From Leptospira saintgironsiae (GTDB taxonomy: Bacteria > Spirochaetota > Leptospiria > Leptospirales > Leptospiraceae), in contig NZ_NPDR01000001.1 of the NCBI RefSeq assembly GCF_002811765.1, forward strand, positions 868,001 to 932,000: a DNA stretch of 64,000 nucleotides, given 5' to 3'. The notes beneath the pieces are model-generated. The model was given only the letters and a program-made list of their open reading frames with translations. It ran no database searches and was not told where the DNA came from. The position numbers and the translations under genes were made by a program. The first letter of the stretch is position 1. Each line of letters starts with the position of its first letter. This document shows positions 1 through 9,519 of this stretch, in pieces.

Positions 1-87
1 GATCTAACTTTTCTTGTCCTAGATTATTTGCCGGTCCCAGATGAGAGTGACGTTAAAGAAATTACTTCGAGTTTTTCAAAAAGCTGA
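1..87 (+). CDS. 3' end of a plus-strand gene cut by the window edge
   Basis: The first frame is open from base 1 to a TGA at 85-87 and gives 28 residues ending in SSFSKS. Codon choice looks ordinary for this genome. It would overlap the end of the convergent cytochrome gene by 26 bases. It is too short to recognise a family, and it could be chance open frame. Confidence 0.35.
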   Translation, partial: DLTFLVLDYLPVPDESDVKEITSSFSKS

Positions 88-439
88 TTAACTCATTTGA
101 AACTTGAATAGGGCGTTTTCTGTAGCTCTTCTTATATTCTTTTTTGTATTCTTTATGACAGTTTTTGCAGGATGATTCCAGATCTCCTGATGCAAGAGCT
201 TGGTCCGTGATCTCTTTCCATTTTGTTTTTTGTTCGTCTAAGGCCCAGTTCGGAACTTCTTTTAAGATCCTTTCGAGAGCTGCCTTATCACCTTTCTTAG
301 CTTTTTTAGAAGCAGGTTTAGTATAATCTTCCATGAAGTCGTGTAACGTGGTTTCTGTGGTTCCTGATTGTGCATAGGAAGCAGAAACACCTAGTAAGAA
401 TAATAAAACGATGCAGATATTTTTAAGTTTACGGTTCAT
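62..439 (-). CDS. Secreted c-type cytochrome-like protein
   Basis: The 125-residue product opens with a clear signal peptide (hydrophobic stretch about residues 8-22, cleavage near SYAQ). It contains one CKNCH heme-binding motif near residue 92, followed by a Lys-rich tail. The helical spacing before the motif recalls cytochrome c'/DUF-type monoheme proteins in which the heme site lies near the C terminus. It probably acts in the periplasm as an electron carrier or heme-bound sensor; the partner is unknown. No operon partner sits close by: the next gene on this strand is about 150 bases away. The heme motif is seen directly; the family is inference. Confidence 0.7.
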   Translation of the reverse strand: MNRKLKNICIVLLFLLGVSASYAQSGTTETTLHDFMEDYTKPASKKAKKGDKAALERILKEVPNWALDEQKTKWKEITDQALASGDLESSCKNCHKEYKKEYKKSYRKRPIQVSNELISFLKNSK

Positions 440-588
440 CTAAGAAAGTCCTCTTTTTCCTATATTTTTAAGTCTTTATAAGTTTAGGGAAGTTCTTTCC
501 TTTTTTTAAGAAAGAATCCTAGTTTAGAAAAATCACTGCATGTTTGAAATTTTGGGAACCTAAGAAAAGGTAGAAGTTCGGGATCTTT

Positions 589-2127
589 TTAATCTAAGAT
601 ACGATTCCATTCTTGGTCGTAATACCGTACAAGACTTTGGTTATCTAATCGGTTCGGTTCAGTAGGCACTCTGGACATATCTTGGGGGAATTCCGAAATA
701 GATTTGAGTTCAGTTTCATTCAGGAATTTTAATCCTGCGGGAAGATCTTTTCTGTATCCGCCTAATTTGCCTACTGATCCTAAAATAAATCCCCATTCTC
801 CAAAAGAAGGAACGTAAACATGTAAGGCCCTGGTATTAAATCCAGATTCTTTGAGAGTGGCTTCTACACACCAGAAAGACATTCTCGCAAATAGAGGAGA
901 AGTGGATTGTATCTCTACGACTGAAAATTCGTTGAGCCTTCTTTTTAAACTTCTGTAAAACGCGGTACTGTATAATTTTCCAATAGAGAAGTTACTTGGG
1001 TCCGGGAAATCAATTAGCACCACGTCGAATACTGAGCTTGATTCTTCTAACCATAAAAAAGCATCTGCGTTCTGTACTTTTACTTTAGGATTTTTTAAAC
1101 TAGATCCATTGATCTCTGTGAGAATAGGTTGTTCCGAAAAAATACGAGTCATCTCTGGATCCAAGTCTACCAAGGTAATGGATTCTACACTTGGATATTT
1201 TAGGATCTCTCTGACTGCTAAACCATCTCCTCCACCCAAAACTAATACTCTTTTTGGATTTGGATGAGATAGAAGGGCGGGATGCGCTAATGTTTCGTGG
1301 TATCTATACTCATCCCTGGAGCTGAATTGCAAATGCCCATTCAGAAAAAGTCTAAGCTCACTTTTATATTTAGTGACTATGATCTTTTGAAAATTGGTTT
1401 GTTTAGAATAGATTATCTCATCTGAAAAAAGATTTTCTTCACTATAATAAGTGATCATCTCAGAAAATGCGAAACCTAATCCGAGTAAGGTCAATACAAG
1501 TGCGGATTTTGCTCTCAATAGGTTTTTATGTTTTTCGGAAAGGGGTAGGACAAATGTTCCCCATAAAGCTGTTCCAGCATTTAATAAGCCAAAAAAGAAG
1601 GAAGTCCTTACCATTCCCAATTTAGGAGCGAAGAAGATCGGAAATGCCAGAGAAGCCAGAAGCGCTCCCGCGTAATCCAAACTAAGCACCTTGGAAACCA
1701 TATCACGAAATCCTAATTTATTTTTTAGGATGCGTAGAAGTAGAGGTATCTCCATTCCTACCAAGGTTCCGACTGCAACTACGATACTAAAAAGTGGGAT
1801 TTGGAAAATTCTAGTCTGTCCGAAACTTAAAAACAAAATTGCTGCACTGAACCCGCCTAATAACCCTAATGCGAGTTCTACATCTAAAAATTTAGGGATT
1901 AGATCTTCTATTAGGTATCTGGAAAGCCAACTTCCGATTCCCATGGAGAATAGATAAACTCCGATGACTAGTGAGAACTGAGTGACTGTTTCTCCGAGCA
2001 AGTAACTTGCCACAGTGCCCGCTAATAGTTCATAAACTAAACCGCAGGAAGAAAGGATTAGGACGGAGATTAATAAGGCTCTCTGCAGTTTATTTTCCCC
2101 CTGGGAAATTTCTGGTGAACCAAGCAT
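589..2127 (-). CDS. Membrane-anchored spermidine synthase-like aminopropyltransferase
   Basis: The 512-residue protein has an N-terminal membrane half of about six or seven helices (roughly residues 15-225) and a C-terminal Rossmann-fold half. The latter carries [10 protein letters not shown] (SAM or decarboxylated-SAM binding) and [10 protein letters not shown], as in spermidine synthases. In the PAPT family it would transfer an aminopropyl group to a polyamine-like acceptor, with its active site at the membrane. The start overlaps the upstream small gene by 38 bases, which suggests translational coupling. Genes of this type are commonly found beside DUF4178 proteins, as here. Substrate is uncertain: many membrane-fused SpeE homologues have not been shown to make spermidine. 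Confidence 0.8.
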   Translation of the reverse strand: MLGSPEISQGENKLQRALLISVLILSSCGLVYELLAGTVASYLLGETVTQFSLVIGVYLFSMGIGSWLSRYLIEDLIPKFLDVELALGLLGGFSAAILFLSFGQTRIFQIPLFSIVVAVGTLVGMEIPLLLRILKNKLGFRDMVSKVLSLDYAGALLASLAFPIFFAPKLGMVRTSFFFGLLNAGTALWGTFVLPLSEKHKNLLRAKSALVLTLLGLGFAFSEMITYYSEENLFSDEIIYSKQTNFQKIIVTKYKSELRLFLNGHLQFSSRDEYRYHETLAHPALLSHPNPKRVLVLGGGDGLAVREILKYPSVESITLVDLDPEMTRIFSEQPILTEINGSSLKNPKVKVQNADAFLWLEESSSVFDVVLIDFPDPSNFSIGKLYSTAFYRSLKRRLNEFSVVEIQSTSPLFARMSFWCVEATLKESGFNTRALHVYVPSFGEWGFILGSVGKLGGYRKDLPAGLKFLNETELKSISEFPQDMSRVPTEPNRLDNQSLVRYYDQEWNRILD

Positions 2128-2290
2128 AATGAGAACGGTAGATCCCAGGGTTCTGTCTGACAGTTTTAGGGACCTGGTTCACTTCTTCGAAATCAGTGGT
2201 GGCTCCACCTTTTGTATAGTCCGAAAAAAAACCAAGCCCCAATGAGGCCGCGAAGAAAGGATAAACAAGACCTTTTAAAAAATTCCACAT
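2090..2290 (-). CDS. 66-residue one-helix membrane peptide with C-terminal GGK
   Basis: This small gene has one hydrophobic segment (residues about 6-23) and a polar tail with the motif [15 protein letters not shown] and the final residues GGK. It lies 9 bases downstream of the DUF4178 gene and overlaps the SpeE-like gene by 38 bases, so the three form one transcript. The length, the helix and the position between two conserved genes argue that it is real and not a shadow. I do not know a function; the Arg/Tyr-rich tail ending in GGK looks constrained and may contact a partner at the membrane. Confidence 0.65.
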   Translation of the reverse strand: MWNFLKGLVYPFFAASLGLGFFSDYTKGGATTDFEEVNQVPKTVRQNPGIYRSHYAWFTRNFPGGK

Positions 2291-2299
2291 AATAAATCC

Positions 2300-4261
2300 T
2301 TAAACTCTTTTGGATTCGAAAGAATAACTTCTGAAAAAAGTATAGATCAACGGAAGCCACAAGAAGATAGAAAATAAGAAGAATGGAGCAGGGCTCATCA
2401 CATCTCTTATGATCTTAACATTATAAACGGAACCCCAGCCTTCTGGAAAGTCCGATTGGCTTTCTAATCTAAGATAATATCTTCCTGGAGGGATTTCCGC
2501 TAAAGATTTAGAATCCGATCTGGAACCTTCTGACCAGGATTCGCCGTCATCAACTCCATGATAATAACTAGTTTCGATTGAAGTATCGTAAGCAGTATCT
2601 GTATCTTCGTTAATCAGAGCAGCGGAGAAGAATATATATTTATTATCTATATTAGGAGCTTCGATCTGTATCTCTACATTTTCGTTCGCAGAGCCCTTTA
2701 ATTCGAATACATCCGTTACGAAAGAATTGTCTCTGAAATTTGAACTTCCTATTTCTGCATTCGGAGTCGATGTCTGAACGTATTTGAATTTTCCTTCGTA
2801 CACTATTTGGTTTTTAGCCTTGATACATCCGTATACTTGGAATACTAAAAATACTGCTGTTAGAGTCGCTGCCACCCAAAGATTTCTTTTTAATCTAATC
2901 TTGAATGGATTTGGTTCGCATACTCCAACTATTTCAGGTTTTCTTAATTTAGAAGCAGTGTCCAAAGGAACTGCCGACTTCATTGTATCAAAAGGGATAA
3001 AGACTCCCTTGGACCAAAATAATTCCTTATCTGTTCTTTCAGAAGAGATCATATAAGGAGGAGAAATAAAATCTTCGAGCTGTGCCTTCTCTCCTGCAGA
3101 AACTTTCCAGTAAAATTCTCCTAACGCGAAGTCAGTATTAGAATCTGAATTAGCAAACCATTTATAGGATCTTTTCTGGAAGATGCGTTTTAATCCTGGC
3201 GCCCATTTAGGAACTCCAGCAAGAGGTTCGAAATAGGTCCAGTTATCCCCGTTCTCATTTAGCCAAGCATATCCACCTCTGTATCGAAGAAGATAGTCAG
3301 TCCAGGTATAGGTCTCGTCATCCACCTCAGTGGATTTTCTTAATACACCGATAACTTTGGATTCAGGAAAATTAGGTAACTTGATTGGAGTTCCTAAAGG
3401 AAGAAGAACATTATCTCTGGAAACTTGATCGAATTTGGCAATGATCTTTAGATCATCACTTTCAGTATCCATTACTGATCCACAATATTCACAGGCTAAG
3501 GATTTAGAAAAGTCAGGACTAAATTGATTGAGAGAAGCTCCGCAACCTTTACACTCAATCGATTTTGCAGGGATTTGTGTTTGGTTGTATGCGACTTCTT
3601 CTTGTCTGAGTCCTGTTAAATTTAATTCTTCTAATGTAGAAAAATTTCCCGAAAATAATAATGCAGGAGATTCAGAATAATCCAAGGTTCCGAACAATCC
3701 ATCTTCGCTAGCAAGATCTAGTAAGACTGCTTCGTATCCAGTTTGGAATCCGATAGGAAGTTCACCTTCTCCACCTATGCAGGTAGCTTTCATGATCTCT
3801 TTGAGAGTCCAGTTTTCTCCCAAATAAAAACTGTCTCCAGGGGTGATCCTTTCTCTACGGCCTGAGGCGATTACGATCGGGTCTTCGTCACCTTCTAAAT
3901 TTGGGATCTTATCTGTTGGAATTCCAACATTTAGTTTTGTATAATAATAAGAACCTTGGGCTTCTCCCAACCATGCAGAACTTCCATCTCCTTCCATGAG
4001 ATGCCATTCGTTCCAAAAGCCTAATTCGAATTTAAGTTGGATCCTTCCTATAACTCTGAAAGGGGTGCCTCTATAGTTCCCTTGAGTCCCGAGTTGTATA
4101 ATAGAATGATCGTCAGCGAGTTCTCCCGCTGTGCCGATCTTTTCCAGATTCACATCCTTTTTAAGAGAGAGAGTTTTACAACTGGAGCAAACCGCATAAA
4201 CGGAAGCCTTATTGATGATCGGGACTGGGGCTCCGCAATTAGGACAACTTAGTTCGGACAC
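2300..4261 (-). CDS. Double DUF4178 protein with two zinc ribbons and C-terminal membrane anchors
   Basis: The 653-residue protein begins with a CPNC...CSSC zinc ribbon (residues 6-30), then a DUF4178 domain containing FELGFWNEWHL. A second zinc ribbon (CKGC...CEYC, about residues 238-262) precedes a second DUF4178 copy (TWTDYLLRYRGGYAWL). A transmembrane helix near residue 465, a beta-rich extracytoplasmic segment and further hydrophobic stretches follow at the C terminus. DUF4178 proteins recur in operons with membrane-linked spermidine-synthase homologues, which matches the two genes downstream. The biochemical role is not established; a membrane or envelope maintenance role is inference. 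Confidence 0.8.
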   Translation of the reverse strand: MSELSCPNCGAPVPIINKASVYAVCSSCKTLSLKKDVNLEKIGTAGELADDHSIIQLGTQGNYRGTPFRVIGRIQLKFELGFWNEWHLMEGDGSSAWLGEAQGSYYYTKLNVGIPTDKIPNLEGDEDPIVIASGRRERITPGDSFYLGENWTLKEIMKATCIGGEGELPIGFQTGYEAVLLDLASEDGLFGTLDYSESPALLFSGNFSTLEELNLTGLRQEEVAYNQTQIPAKSIECKGCGASLNQFSPDFSKSLACEYCGSVMDTESDDLKIIAKFDQVSRDNVLLPLGTPIKLPNFPESKVIGVLRKSTEVDDETYTWTDYLLRYRGGYAWLNENGDNWTYFEPLAGVPKWAPGLKRIFQKRSYKWFANSDSNTDFALGEFYWKVSAGEKAQLEDFISPPYMISSERTDKELFWSKGVFIPFDTMKSAVPLDTASKLRKPEIVGVCEPNPFKIRLKRNLWVAATLTAVFLVFQVYGCIKAKNQIVYEGKFKYVQTSTPNAEIGSSNFRDNSFVTDVFELKGSANENVEIQIEAPNIDNKYIFFSAALINEDTDTAYDTSIETSYYHGVDDGESWSEGSRSDSKSLAEIPPGRYYLRLESQSDFPEGWGSVYNVKIIRDVMSPAPFFLFSIFLWLPLIYTFFRSYSFESKRV

Positions 4262-4336
4262 AAAGAAAGGTGATAACTTCGGGAGGATACTCTGTCAATC
4301 CTGGTTTTAAGGCGTCGAAAGAAATTTCCTGAATTT

Positions 4337-5173
4337 TTAGGGAACGACAGAGCGTTTCGCCATTCTTCTTGCCCGATCGCTGGCGGGATCTATATCTCCC
4401 AAAGCTTTTTCCAATTCTTGCAGACCCGGATTTTCCCAAGTAGCTTCGTATAAGTTGGGGGAGTTAAATATATAAAAATGGTTATCGAAATGGATCCGAT
4501 TATAATAGTCCGCCTTGGTAAACATTGCACGGTTTATCTCATTATAAATTTCTTCGAATTCAGTGGTTTGCAGATCCGGTTCGAAGTCGGAAAGATATTT
4601 TAAAGAAAGAAGAATGACGTATTCTCTGGACTGTTTTAATAATTTCAGAGCTTCGTATAAATATTGGGTTTTGATACCAGGCAAATATGGTCTTGTATTA
4701 TCAGCGATTGTTTTCTTTTGGTTAGAAGCTCCGTATTCTCTATAACCCATTTCCAAATGATGTCTTGCTTCCGCATCTTTTGTTCTAAGAGCATACTTGG
4801 ATAAAAAATCCAATTCCCTTCTTACACTTGTGGCCGATGCTTCAACAGCTTTGCCATATAATATAACTAATAATCTTTGGGTTTGGCGCATTTCATCGTA
4901 AGAATGGGAAAGGTCAAATTGTAAATACAAAGTGAATGTCTCAATATGATGTTGGAGACATCTACGGAATAATGCCTTATCTTCTTCCGTTCCGTAATTA
5001 GAGATCGTACTATTGATGGCTTTTAGATGAAATTCGTTTTGTTTTAATCCTCTTTCTACTCGGACTAAGGCCGTAGCTCTATTACTGTCCAAGTCCGCTT
5101 TTGTTTGTCCAAAAGGAAGAATGATAAATGCGAAAAGAAGAATGATATATGTAAAATTTCTTTTCGAACCCAT
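4337..5173 (-). CDS. Secreted helical protein of unknown function
   Basis: The 278-residue product has a signal peptide (residues 1-27, [17 protein letters not shown]) and is then almost wholly predicted helical, rich in Tyr, Arg and Leu, with repeated patterns such as [11 protein letters not shown] and [15 protein letters not shown] that resemble TPR-like helices. I recognise no family. It ends 76 bases before the DUF4178 gene on the same strand and might be the first gene of that operon. It probably works in the periplasm. A weak GGGGTCC...GAACCCC dyad lies upstream, between it and copA. Confidence 0.65.
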   Translation of the reverse strand: MGSKRNFTYIILLFAFIILPFGQTKADLDSNRATALVRVERGLKQNEFHLKAINSTISNYGTEEDKALFRRCLQHHIETFTLYLQFDLSHSYDEMRQTQRLLVILYGKAVEASATSVRRELDFLSKYALRTKDAEARHHLEMGYREYGASNQKKTIADNTRPYLPGIKTQYLYEALKLLKQSREYVILLSLKYLSDFEPDLQTTEFEEIYNEINRAMFTKADYYNRIHFDNHFYIFNSPNLYEATWENPGLQELEKALGDIDPASDRARRMAKRSVVP

Positions 5174-5249
5174 ATTAGGATTTTCGGAAATAGGAGGGGT
5201 CCAAATTGAACCCCATTATAGGATAAATTTTACTGAACGATTTTTTGTC

Positions 5250-7598
5250 TTATGTCCTTTTCTTGAGTCGGAGTGCATTTAGAACCACGGAAACGGAACT
5301 GAATGCCATCATAGCACCTGCGATCCAAGGAGCTAAAAGTCCTGCTGCTGCAATCGGGATACCTAGAGTGTTATAAGCAAGCGCCCAGAAAAAATTTTGT
5401 CTGATATTCCCGGTTGTAGCCTTAGCGATCAGGATTGCCTCTGCGATTTTTTCTAAATCTCCTTTTACTAAAACTACTCCTGCAGTTTCGATTGCTACTC
5501 CTGTTCCTGTGCCCATTGCAAATCCTACATCTGCTTTTGCTAATGCGGGTGAGTCGTTGATACCATCACCAGTCATCCCAACTGTTTTGCCTTTGGATTG
5601 TAGGTCTGATAGTATCTCTGCTTTGTCTTTTGGCAGAAGAGAAGCATGCACATTTTTGATCCCAACTTTTGAAGAAATACTTTCAGCAACGGATCTGTGG
5701 TCTCCAGTTAAGAGCAGTGTTTCGATTCCGAGAGAATCTAATTTCTCCAATGCAGATTTTGCATTTTGGCGGATTGTATCTTCTATTGCGAAAATAATCC
5801 ATGTAGGAGTTCCAACATGGGTATTGGAGTCGGAGCCGGCCGCGTTATCAGAGTTGAAACTTTTCTTATTTTCTAATCTTGTCCAGACTACCGTTTTACC
5901 TTCTTTCTCCCAAGAATTAGAAATTTCTAATAGATCCTTAGGTAAATTTTCATTTTTTTCGAAAAATTCCAGTTTTCCTATCTTAATTTTGTTTTGGTTT
6001 GTGTTGGCAGTGATCCCAAGTCCAGGAACAGTCTGCAAATTTTCAGGAGAAAGTATAGAAATTCCTTTTGATTTTACAAAGGAAACAATCGCTTTTCCTA
6101 AAGGGTGAGAAGATGCAGATTCTGCGGAAGCAGAAGAAGAAAGTAGATCCGATTCTTCTCCTACAAATTTATAATCTGTTACGGAAGGGTTTCCTTCGGT
6201 GATTGTTCCGGTTTTATCGAAAGCTATCAGAGTGAGAGAAGCTGTTGTTTCTAAAACTTCTGAGTTTCTGAATAAGATCCCAAGGCCTGCTGCTTTTCCT
6301 GTTCCTACTAAAATTGAGATCGGAGTAGCAAGTCCTAAGGCGCAAGGACATGCAATTACCAAGATAGCGATCGATTTTTCTAAAGCGGAACCTAATACGC
6401 CTGCTTCTAAAAAGAAGAACCATAATAAAAAGTTAAACACAGAGATCAAGATCACTGCCGGAACAAACACTGCAGAAATTTTATCCGCAATCTTTTGGAT
6501 CGGAGCTTTGGAACTTTGTGCTTCTTCGACGGTTTTAATAATCGATGCGAGTACTGTTTCAGAACCTACTGAAGTCGCTTGCACAATCAGGTTTCCATTT
6601 CCGTTGACTGTTCCACCGAATACTTGGCTATCTTTCTTTTTGTCTAGAGGAAGACTTTCGCCAGTTAGCATGGACTCATCTACAGAGCTGAAACCCTCGA
6701 TTACAATTCCATCGACAGGAAATTTTTCACCTGGTCTGACTTGTAGGATATCCCCTTTTTTTACGTATTCTGTTGGGATCTCTGACCAAAATTCTTCTTT
6801 TTTAATACGAGCTGTTTCTGGTTTTAATTCTAGTAATGTTTGGATTGCAGAAGAACTTTTTCCTTTTGCTTCTGCTTCCATCCATTTTCCCGCGAGTATA
6901 AAACAAAGTAATACTGCAGATGTTTCGTAGTATAATGGTGGAAGTGAATGTATATGTGCTCCTTCTTCCCAGAAAGATGAGAAGAACAGATCTCCTTGTT
7001 GGATCCCTTGTAATAGAGAAAGTATAAAACTATATCCGAATGCTGCAGAGGTTCCTAAGGAAACCAATACATCCATGTTTGCGCTTCCGTTTCTAATTGC
7101 TCTGAACGCACTTTTGTAAAATGGAAATCCAATCCAGAACTGAACTGGAAACGCTAATACAAATTGTATCCAAGGATGCATGAGCGCTTTTGGATTCGGT
7201 AAGAACTCCAAAAATGAAAAATGGGAAACCATTGAATAGAATAGGGGAGAAGCGAATAAAAGAGAGATAAAAAATCTAGATCTTAATTTCGATCTTTCTT
7301 TTCTATGTAGCTCTTCTGTTTCTTTATAATTATTCTCTGAGTGTTCTTTTGCAGAATAACCTAAGGATTCCACTTTAGAAAATAATTGTGTAGAATCTAC
7401 AGACTCATTGAATCTTACGAATGCAGTTTCCCTTCCGAAATTGACTCGAGCTTCTTCTACTCCCGGAACTTTGTTTAAACCTGTTTCTATCCTTCTTGCG
7501 CAGTTTGCACAGGTCATTCCAAAAAGATCTAAAGTGATCTCGGATGTTTTTTCTTCGGGGGAGAAGGTTTTGGATTCTTCTCTAATTTCCGTGCTCAT
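5250..7598 (-). CDS. copA: Copper-translocating P1B-type ATPase
   Basis: The 782-residue protein has the full P1B layout: one N-terminal heavy-metal domain with GMTCANC at residues 27-33, eight membrane helices, the actuator TGES motif, the CPC metal motif in ACPCALG, the phosphorylation site DKTGT, the SHPLG motif of the nucleotide domain and the [10 protein letters not shown] hinge. CPC marks Cu(I)/Ag(I) export from the cytoplasm. It lies 4 bases downstream of the CopZ-like gene and diverges from a CueR-type regulator, so copper-induced expression from the CueR box at 7843-7863 is expected. Only one heavy-metal domain is present; many homologues have two. Confidence 0.95.
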   Translation of the reverse strand: MSTEIREESKTFSPEEKTSEITLDLFGMTCANCARRIETGLNKVPGVEEARVNFGRETAFVRFNESVDSTQLFSKVESLGYSAKEHSENNYKETEELHRKERSKLRSRFFISLLFASPLFYSMVSHFSFLEFLPNPKALMHPWIQFVLAFPVQFWIGFPFYKSAFRAIRNGSANMDVLVSLGTSAAFGYSFILSLLQGIQQGDLFFSSFWEEGAHIHSLPPLYYETSAVLLCFILAGKWMEAEAKGKSSSAIQTLLELKPETARIKKEEFWSEIPTEYVKKGDILQVRPGEKFPVDGIVIEGFSSVDESMLTGESLPLDKKKDSQVFGGTVNGNGNLIVQATSVGSETVLASIIKTVEEAQSSKAPIQKIADKISAVFVPAVILISVFNFLLWFFFLEAGVLGSALEKSIAILVIACPCALGLATPISILVGTGKAAGLGILFRNSEVLETTASLTLIAFDKTGTITEGNPSVTDYKFVGEESDLLSSSASAESASSHPLGKAIVSFVKSKGISILSPENLQTVPGLGITANTNQNKIKIGKLEFFEKNENLPKDLLEISNSWEKEGKTVVWTRLENKKSFNSDNAAGSDSNTHVGTPTWIIFAIEDTIRQNAKSALEKLDSLGIETLLLTGDHRSVAESISSKVGIKNVHASLLPKDKAEILSDLQSKGKTVGMTGDGINDSPALAKADVGFAMGTGTGVAIETAGVVLVKGDLEKIAEAILIAKATTGNIRQNFFWALAYNTLGIPIAAAGLLAPWIAGAMMAFSSVSVVLNALRLKKRT

Positions 7599-7602
7599 CT
7601 TT

Positions 7603-7809
7603 TTACTCCTGTTTGATGGAAACCACAGGATATCCTTCTTCTTCTAATAGTTTTGGAAGAGGGGAAATATCCTTTTTGGTTTCGAAACGTGCAGTCTGGG
7701 AGCTTAGGTCTACCACTGGTTTAGACTCTGAATCGAAGGATTGGATTGTTTTAGATACGGTCCCTACACAATGATTGCAGGTCATTCCTGATAATTTGAT
7801 CTCGTACAT
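7603..7809 (-). CDS. copZ: CopZ-like copper chaperone (HMA domain)
   Basis: A free-standing 68-residue heavy-metal-associated domain with the GMTCNHC metal site at residues 8-14 and the usual beta-alpha-beta-beta-alpha-beta length. It would carry Cu(I) in the cytoplasm to the HMA domain of CopA or to the regulator. It is the first gene of the copZ-copA transcript, separated from copA by 4 bases. A TTCTCC/GGAGAA ribosome site lies just upstream of the ATG. The CueR box and a promoter with a 19-base spacer lie 35-60 bases upstream. Confidence 0.9.
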   Translation of the reverse strand: MYEIKLSGMTCNHCVGTVSKTIQSFDSESKPVVDLSSQTARFETKKDISPLPKLLEEEGYPVVSIKQE

Positions 7810-7835
7810 TTTATTTCTCCTTGATCTATAATCTT

Positions 7836-7866
7836 ATTGTCAACCTTCCAATAGTGGGAAGGTCAA
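7836..7866 (-). promoter_or_regulatory. CueR-type operator/promoter of copZ-copA
   Basis: ACCTTCC-N7-GGAAGGT at 7843-7863 is the classical CueR dyad. On the minus strand it sits between a -35 TTGACC (7861-7866) and a -10 GACAAT (7836-7841) with a 19-base spacer, the overlong spacing that MerR-family activators correct by DNA distortion. Confidence 0.85.
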
Positions 7867-7915
7867 GACCCAAATCCAAAAAAAATCCGGTTTTTCATAA
7901 AAAATAAGGCTTTCA

Positions 7916-7938
7916 AACCTTCCAATAATTAGAAGGTT
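7916..7938 (+). promoter_or_regulatory. Second CueR-like box, at the regulator start
   Basis: AACCTTC-N9-GAAGGTT forms a perfect dyad and shares the AACCTTCCAATA...GAAGG frame with the box at 7843-7863. It lies directly before the ATG of the regulator (7947), where it could serve autoregulation; its right arm GAAGG is also the only Shine-Dalgarno-like sequence for that gene. Confidence 0.75.
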
Positions 7939-7946
7939 ATGAATTT

Positions 7947-8336
7947 ATGAATATCGGAGAAGTCGCCAAATTATCCGGGGTAAACCCAAAATTAGTCAGG
8001 CATTATGAATCCATTGGACTAGTCTCTAAACCCATTCGTGCAGATTCCGGATATAGACTATATTCAGAAAAAGATATACATACATTGAGATTTATCAAAA
8101 GAGCTAGAGGTCTTGGGTTTTCTTTGCCTGAAATCAAACAGTTATTGGGGCTTTGGAAAAATAAATCCAGAGCAAGCGCTCAGGTCAAATCTTTGGCTCT
8201 AACTCATGTAAAAGAAATGCAGGCAAAAATTTTAGAATTACAATCAATGTGTGATACTCTTACTCATTTGGCAAAACATTGTCATGGGGATCATAGACCG
8301 GATTGTCCAATCTTGGAAGAGTTAGAAGGAGAATAG
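7947..8336 (+). CDS. cueR: CueR-type Cu(I)-responsive MerR regulator
   Basis: The 129-residue protein has the MerR N-terminal winged helix (NIGEVAKLSGVNPKLVRHYES) and a dimerisation helix. It has the metal-binding loop with Cys112 and Cys120 in CHGDHRPDC, and Ser77. These three residues sit at the same numbers as in E. coli CueR and mark sensors of monovalent copper, silver or gold. It should activate the divergent copZ-copA operon through the dyad at 7843-7863. The start ATG lies only 9 bases after a second dyad, so the messenger is either leaderless or uses the operator arm GAAGG for ribosome binding. Confidence 0.93.
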   Translation: MNIGEVAKLSGVNPKLVRHYESIGLVSKPIRADSGYRLYSEKDIHTLRFIKRARGLGFSLPEIKQLLGLWKNKSRASAQVKSLALTHVKEMQAKILELQSMCDTLTHLAKHCHGDHRPDCPILEELEGE

Positions 8337-8343
8337 GCTACTT

Positions 8344-9519
8344 TTATTCTTCTGACTTTTTAATAGAAAGACGAATGAAATAGAATGAAACAGTTACAGA
8401 AACTAAAGCTGTGATTAGGAACATACTTTTAGGTCCTGAATAAAACCAGATCAATCCACCAAGATTACTCGCGATCAAAGCAGCGATACTATTCAATCCT
8501 GCAAATGTTCCGATTGCAGAAGCTGAATCCGTTTTAGGAATAATATTCGTGATCAATGCTTTGGAAATTCCTTCCGTGGTAGCAGCATAAATCCCGTATA
8601 AGAAAAATAAGGAATAGAAGTGGATCTTATCTTCTGCAAATGCCATTCCCCCGTATACAAAGGCAAATGCAAATAAGCCAAAGACCAATGTTGGTTTGAG
8701 TCCTATCTTATCTGCGAAAATTCCTGCCGGCAGCGAAAATAAAGCATATACTAAATTATAAAATATATATATTCCAATCACTTGCGAATCTTCTAAACCT
8801 TTTGCTTTTACCATCAAAAGAAGAAAAAGATCCGAACTGTTAACTAGTCCAAAGACTAAAAGTCCTACTACTAATTTTTTATAAGAGATTGTTGCATTCT
8901 TCCAATAAAGAAAATGAGATAGAAAGTTTGATTTTTCTTGTATGATAAGTTTTTCTTTTTTCTTTTCTTTTAAAAGACCTGAGATCAGAAACGCGGAGAG
9001 GCCCGGGATAGCCGCTATAAAAAATAGGGCAGTATAATTTTCTGGATAAAAATGTAAGAACACTAAAGCGAATGTAGGCCCGAGTACTGCTCCTAGAGTA
9101 TCCATAGAACGATGAAACCCGAAAACTGTACCTTTAGATTCTGGTGTTGCTTCGTCAGAAAGTAATGCATCTCTTGCACCAGTTCTGATACCTTTTCCCA
9201 ATCGATCCATTGTCCTGGATAAAAAGATCCAGAGTGGGAATGTGAAAAATCCCATGATAGGCTTTGAAATGGCGCTTAATAAATATCCGAACTGAACGAA
9301 TGGAACTCTCTTGCCATTTAGGTCTGAAAGTTTTCCGAAATAACCTTTGCTAAGTCCCGCAATTGCTTCTGCAAATCCTTCTAAGACTCCGATCAGTACG
9401 ATTGAGAATCCTATACTCTTTAAATAAAGAGGCATGATAGGATATAACATTTCGCTGGATACATCAGTGAAGAGACTGATGAAAGAAAGAACCCAGACTG
9501 CTTTGGTGATTTTTTTCAG
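8344..9519 (-). CDS. MFS transporter, probable CTG start
   Basis: About 12 membrane helices and family motifs (GKLSDLNGKR between helices 2 and 3, then RTMDRLGKGIRTGARDALL) place it in the major facilitator superfamily; the substrate is unknown. The first ATG is at 9450, but the frame stays open upstream to a TAA at 9532-9534. The missing part encodes a sensible first helix with SLFTDVSSEM just before that ATG, a motif I know from this subfamily. No ATG, GTG or TTG exists in the extension. A CTG at 9517-9519 overlaps the TGA of the upstream PilZ gene, so a coupled CTG start is the best explanation; a shortened protein from 9450 is the alternative. Confidence 0.8.
   Translation of the reverse strand: MKKITKAVWVLSFISLFTDVSSEMLYPIMPLYLKSIGFSIVLIGVLEGFAEAIAGLSKGYFGKLSDLNGKRVPFVQFGYLLSAISKPIMGFFTFPLWIFLSRTMDRLGKGIRTGARDALLSDEATPESKGTVFGFHRSMDTLGAVLGPTFALVFLHFYPENYTALFFIAAIPGLSAFLISGLLKEKKKEKLIIQEKSNFLSHFLYWKNATISYKKLVVGLLVFGLVNSSDLFLLLMVKAKGLEDSQVIGIYIFYNLVYALFSLPAGIFADKIGLKPTLVFGLFAFAFVYGGMAFAEDKIHFYSLFFLYGIYAATTEGISKALITNIIPKTDSASAIGTFAGLNSIAALIASNLGGLIWFYSGPKSMFLITALVSVTVSFYFIRLSIKKSEE

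Noticed and set aside
5509..6930. Long open frames antisense to copA
   Set aside because: They are shadows of a strongly conserved P-type ATPase gene and have no ribosome site or recognisable domain.
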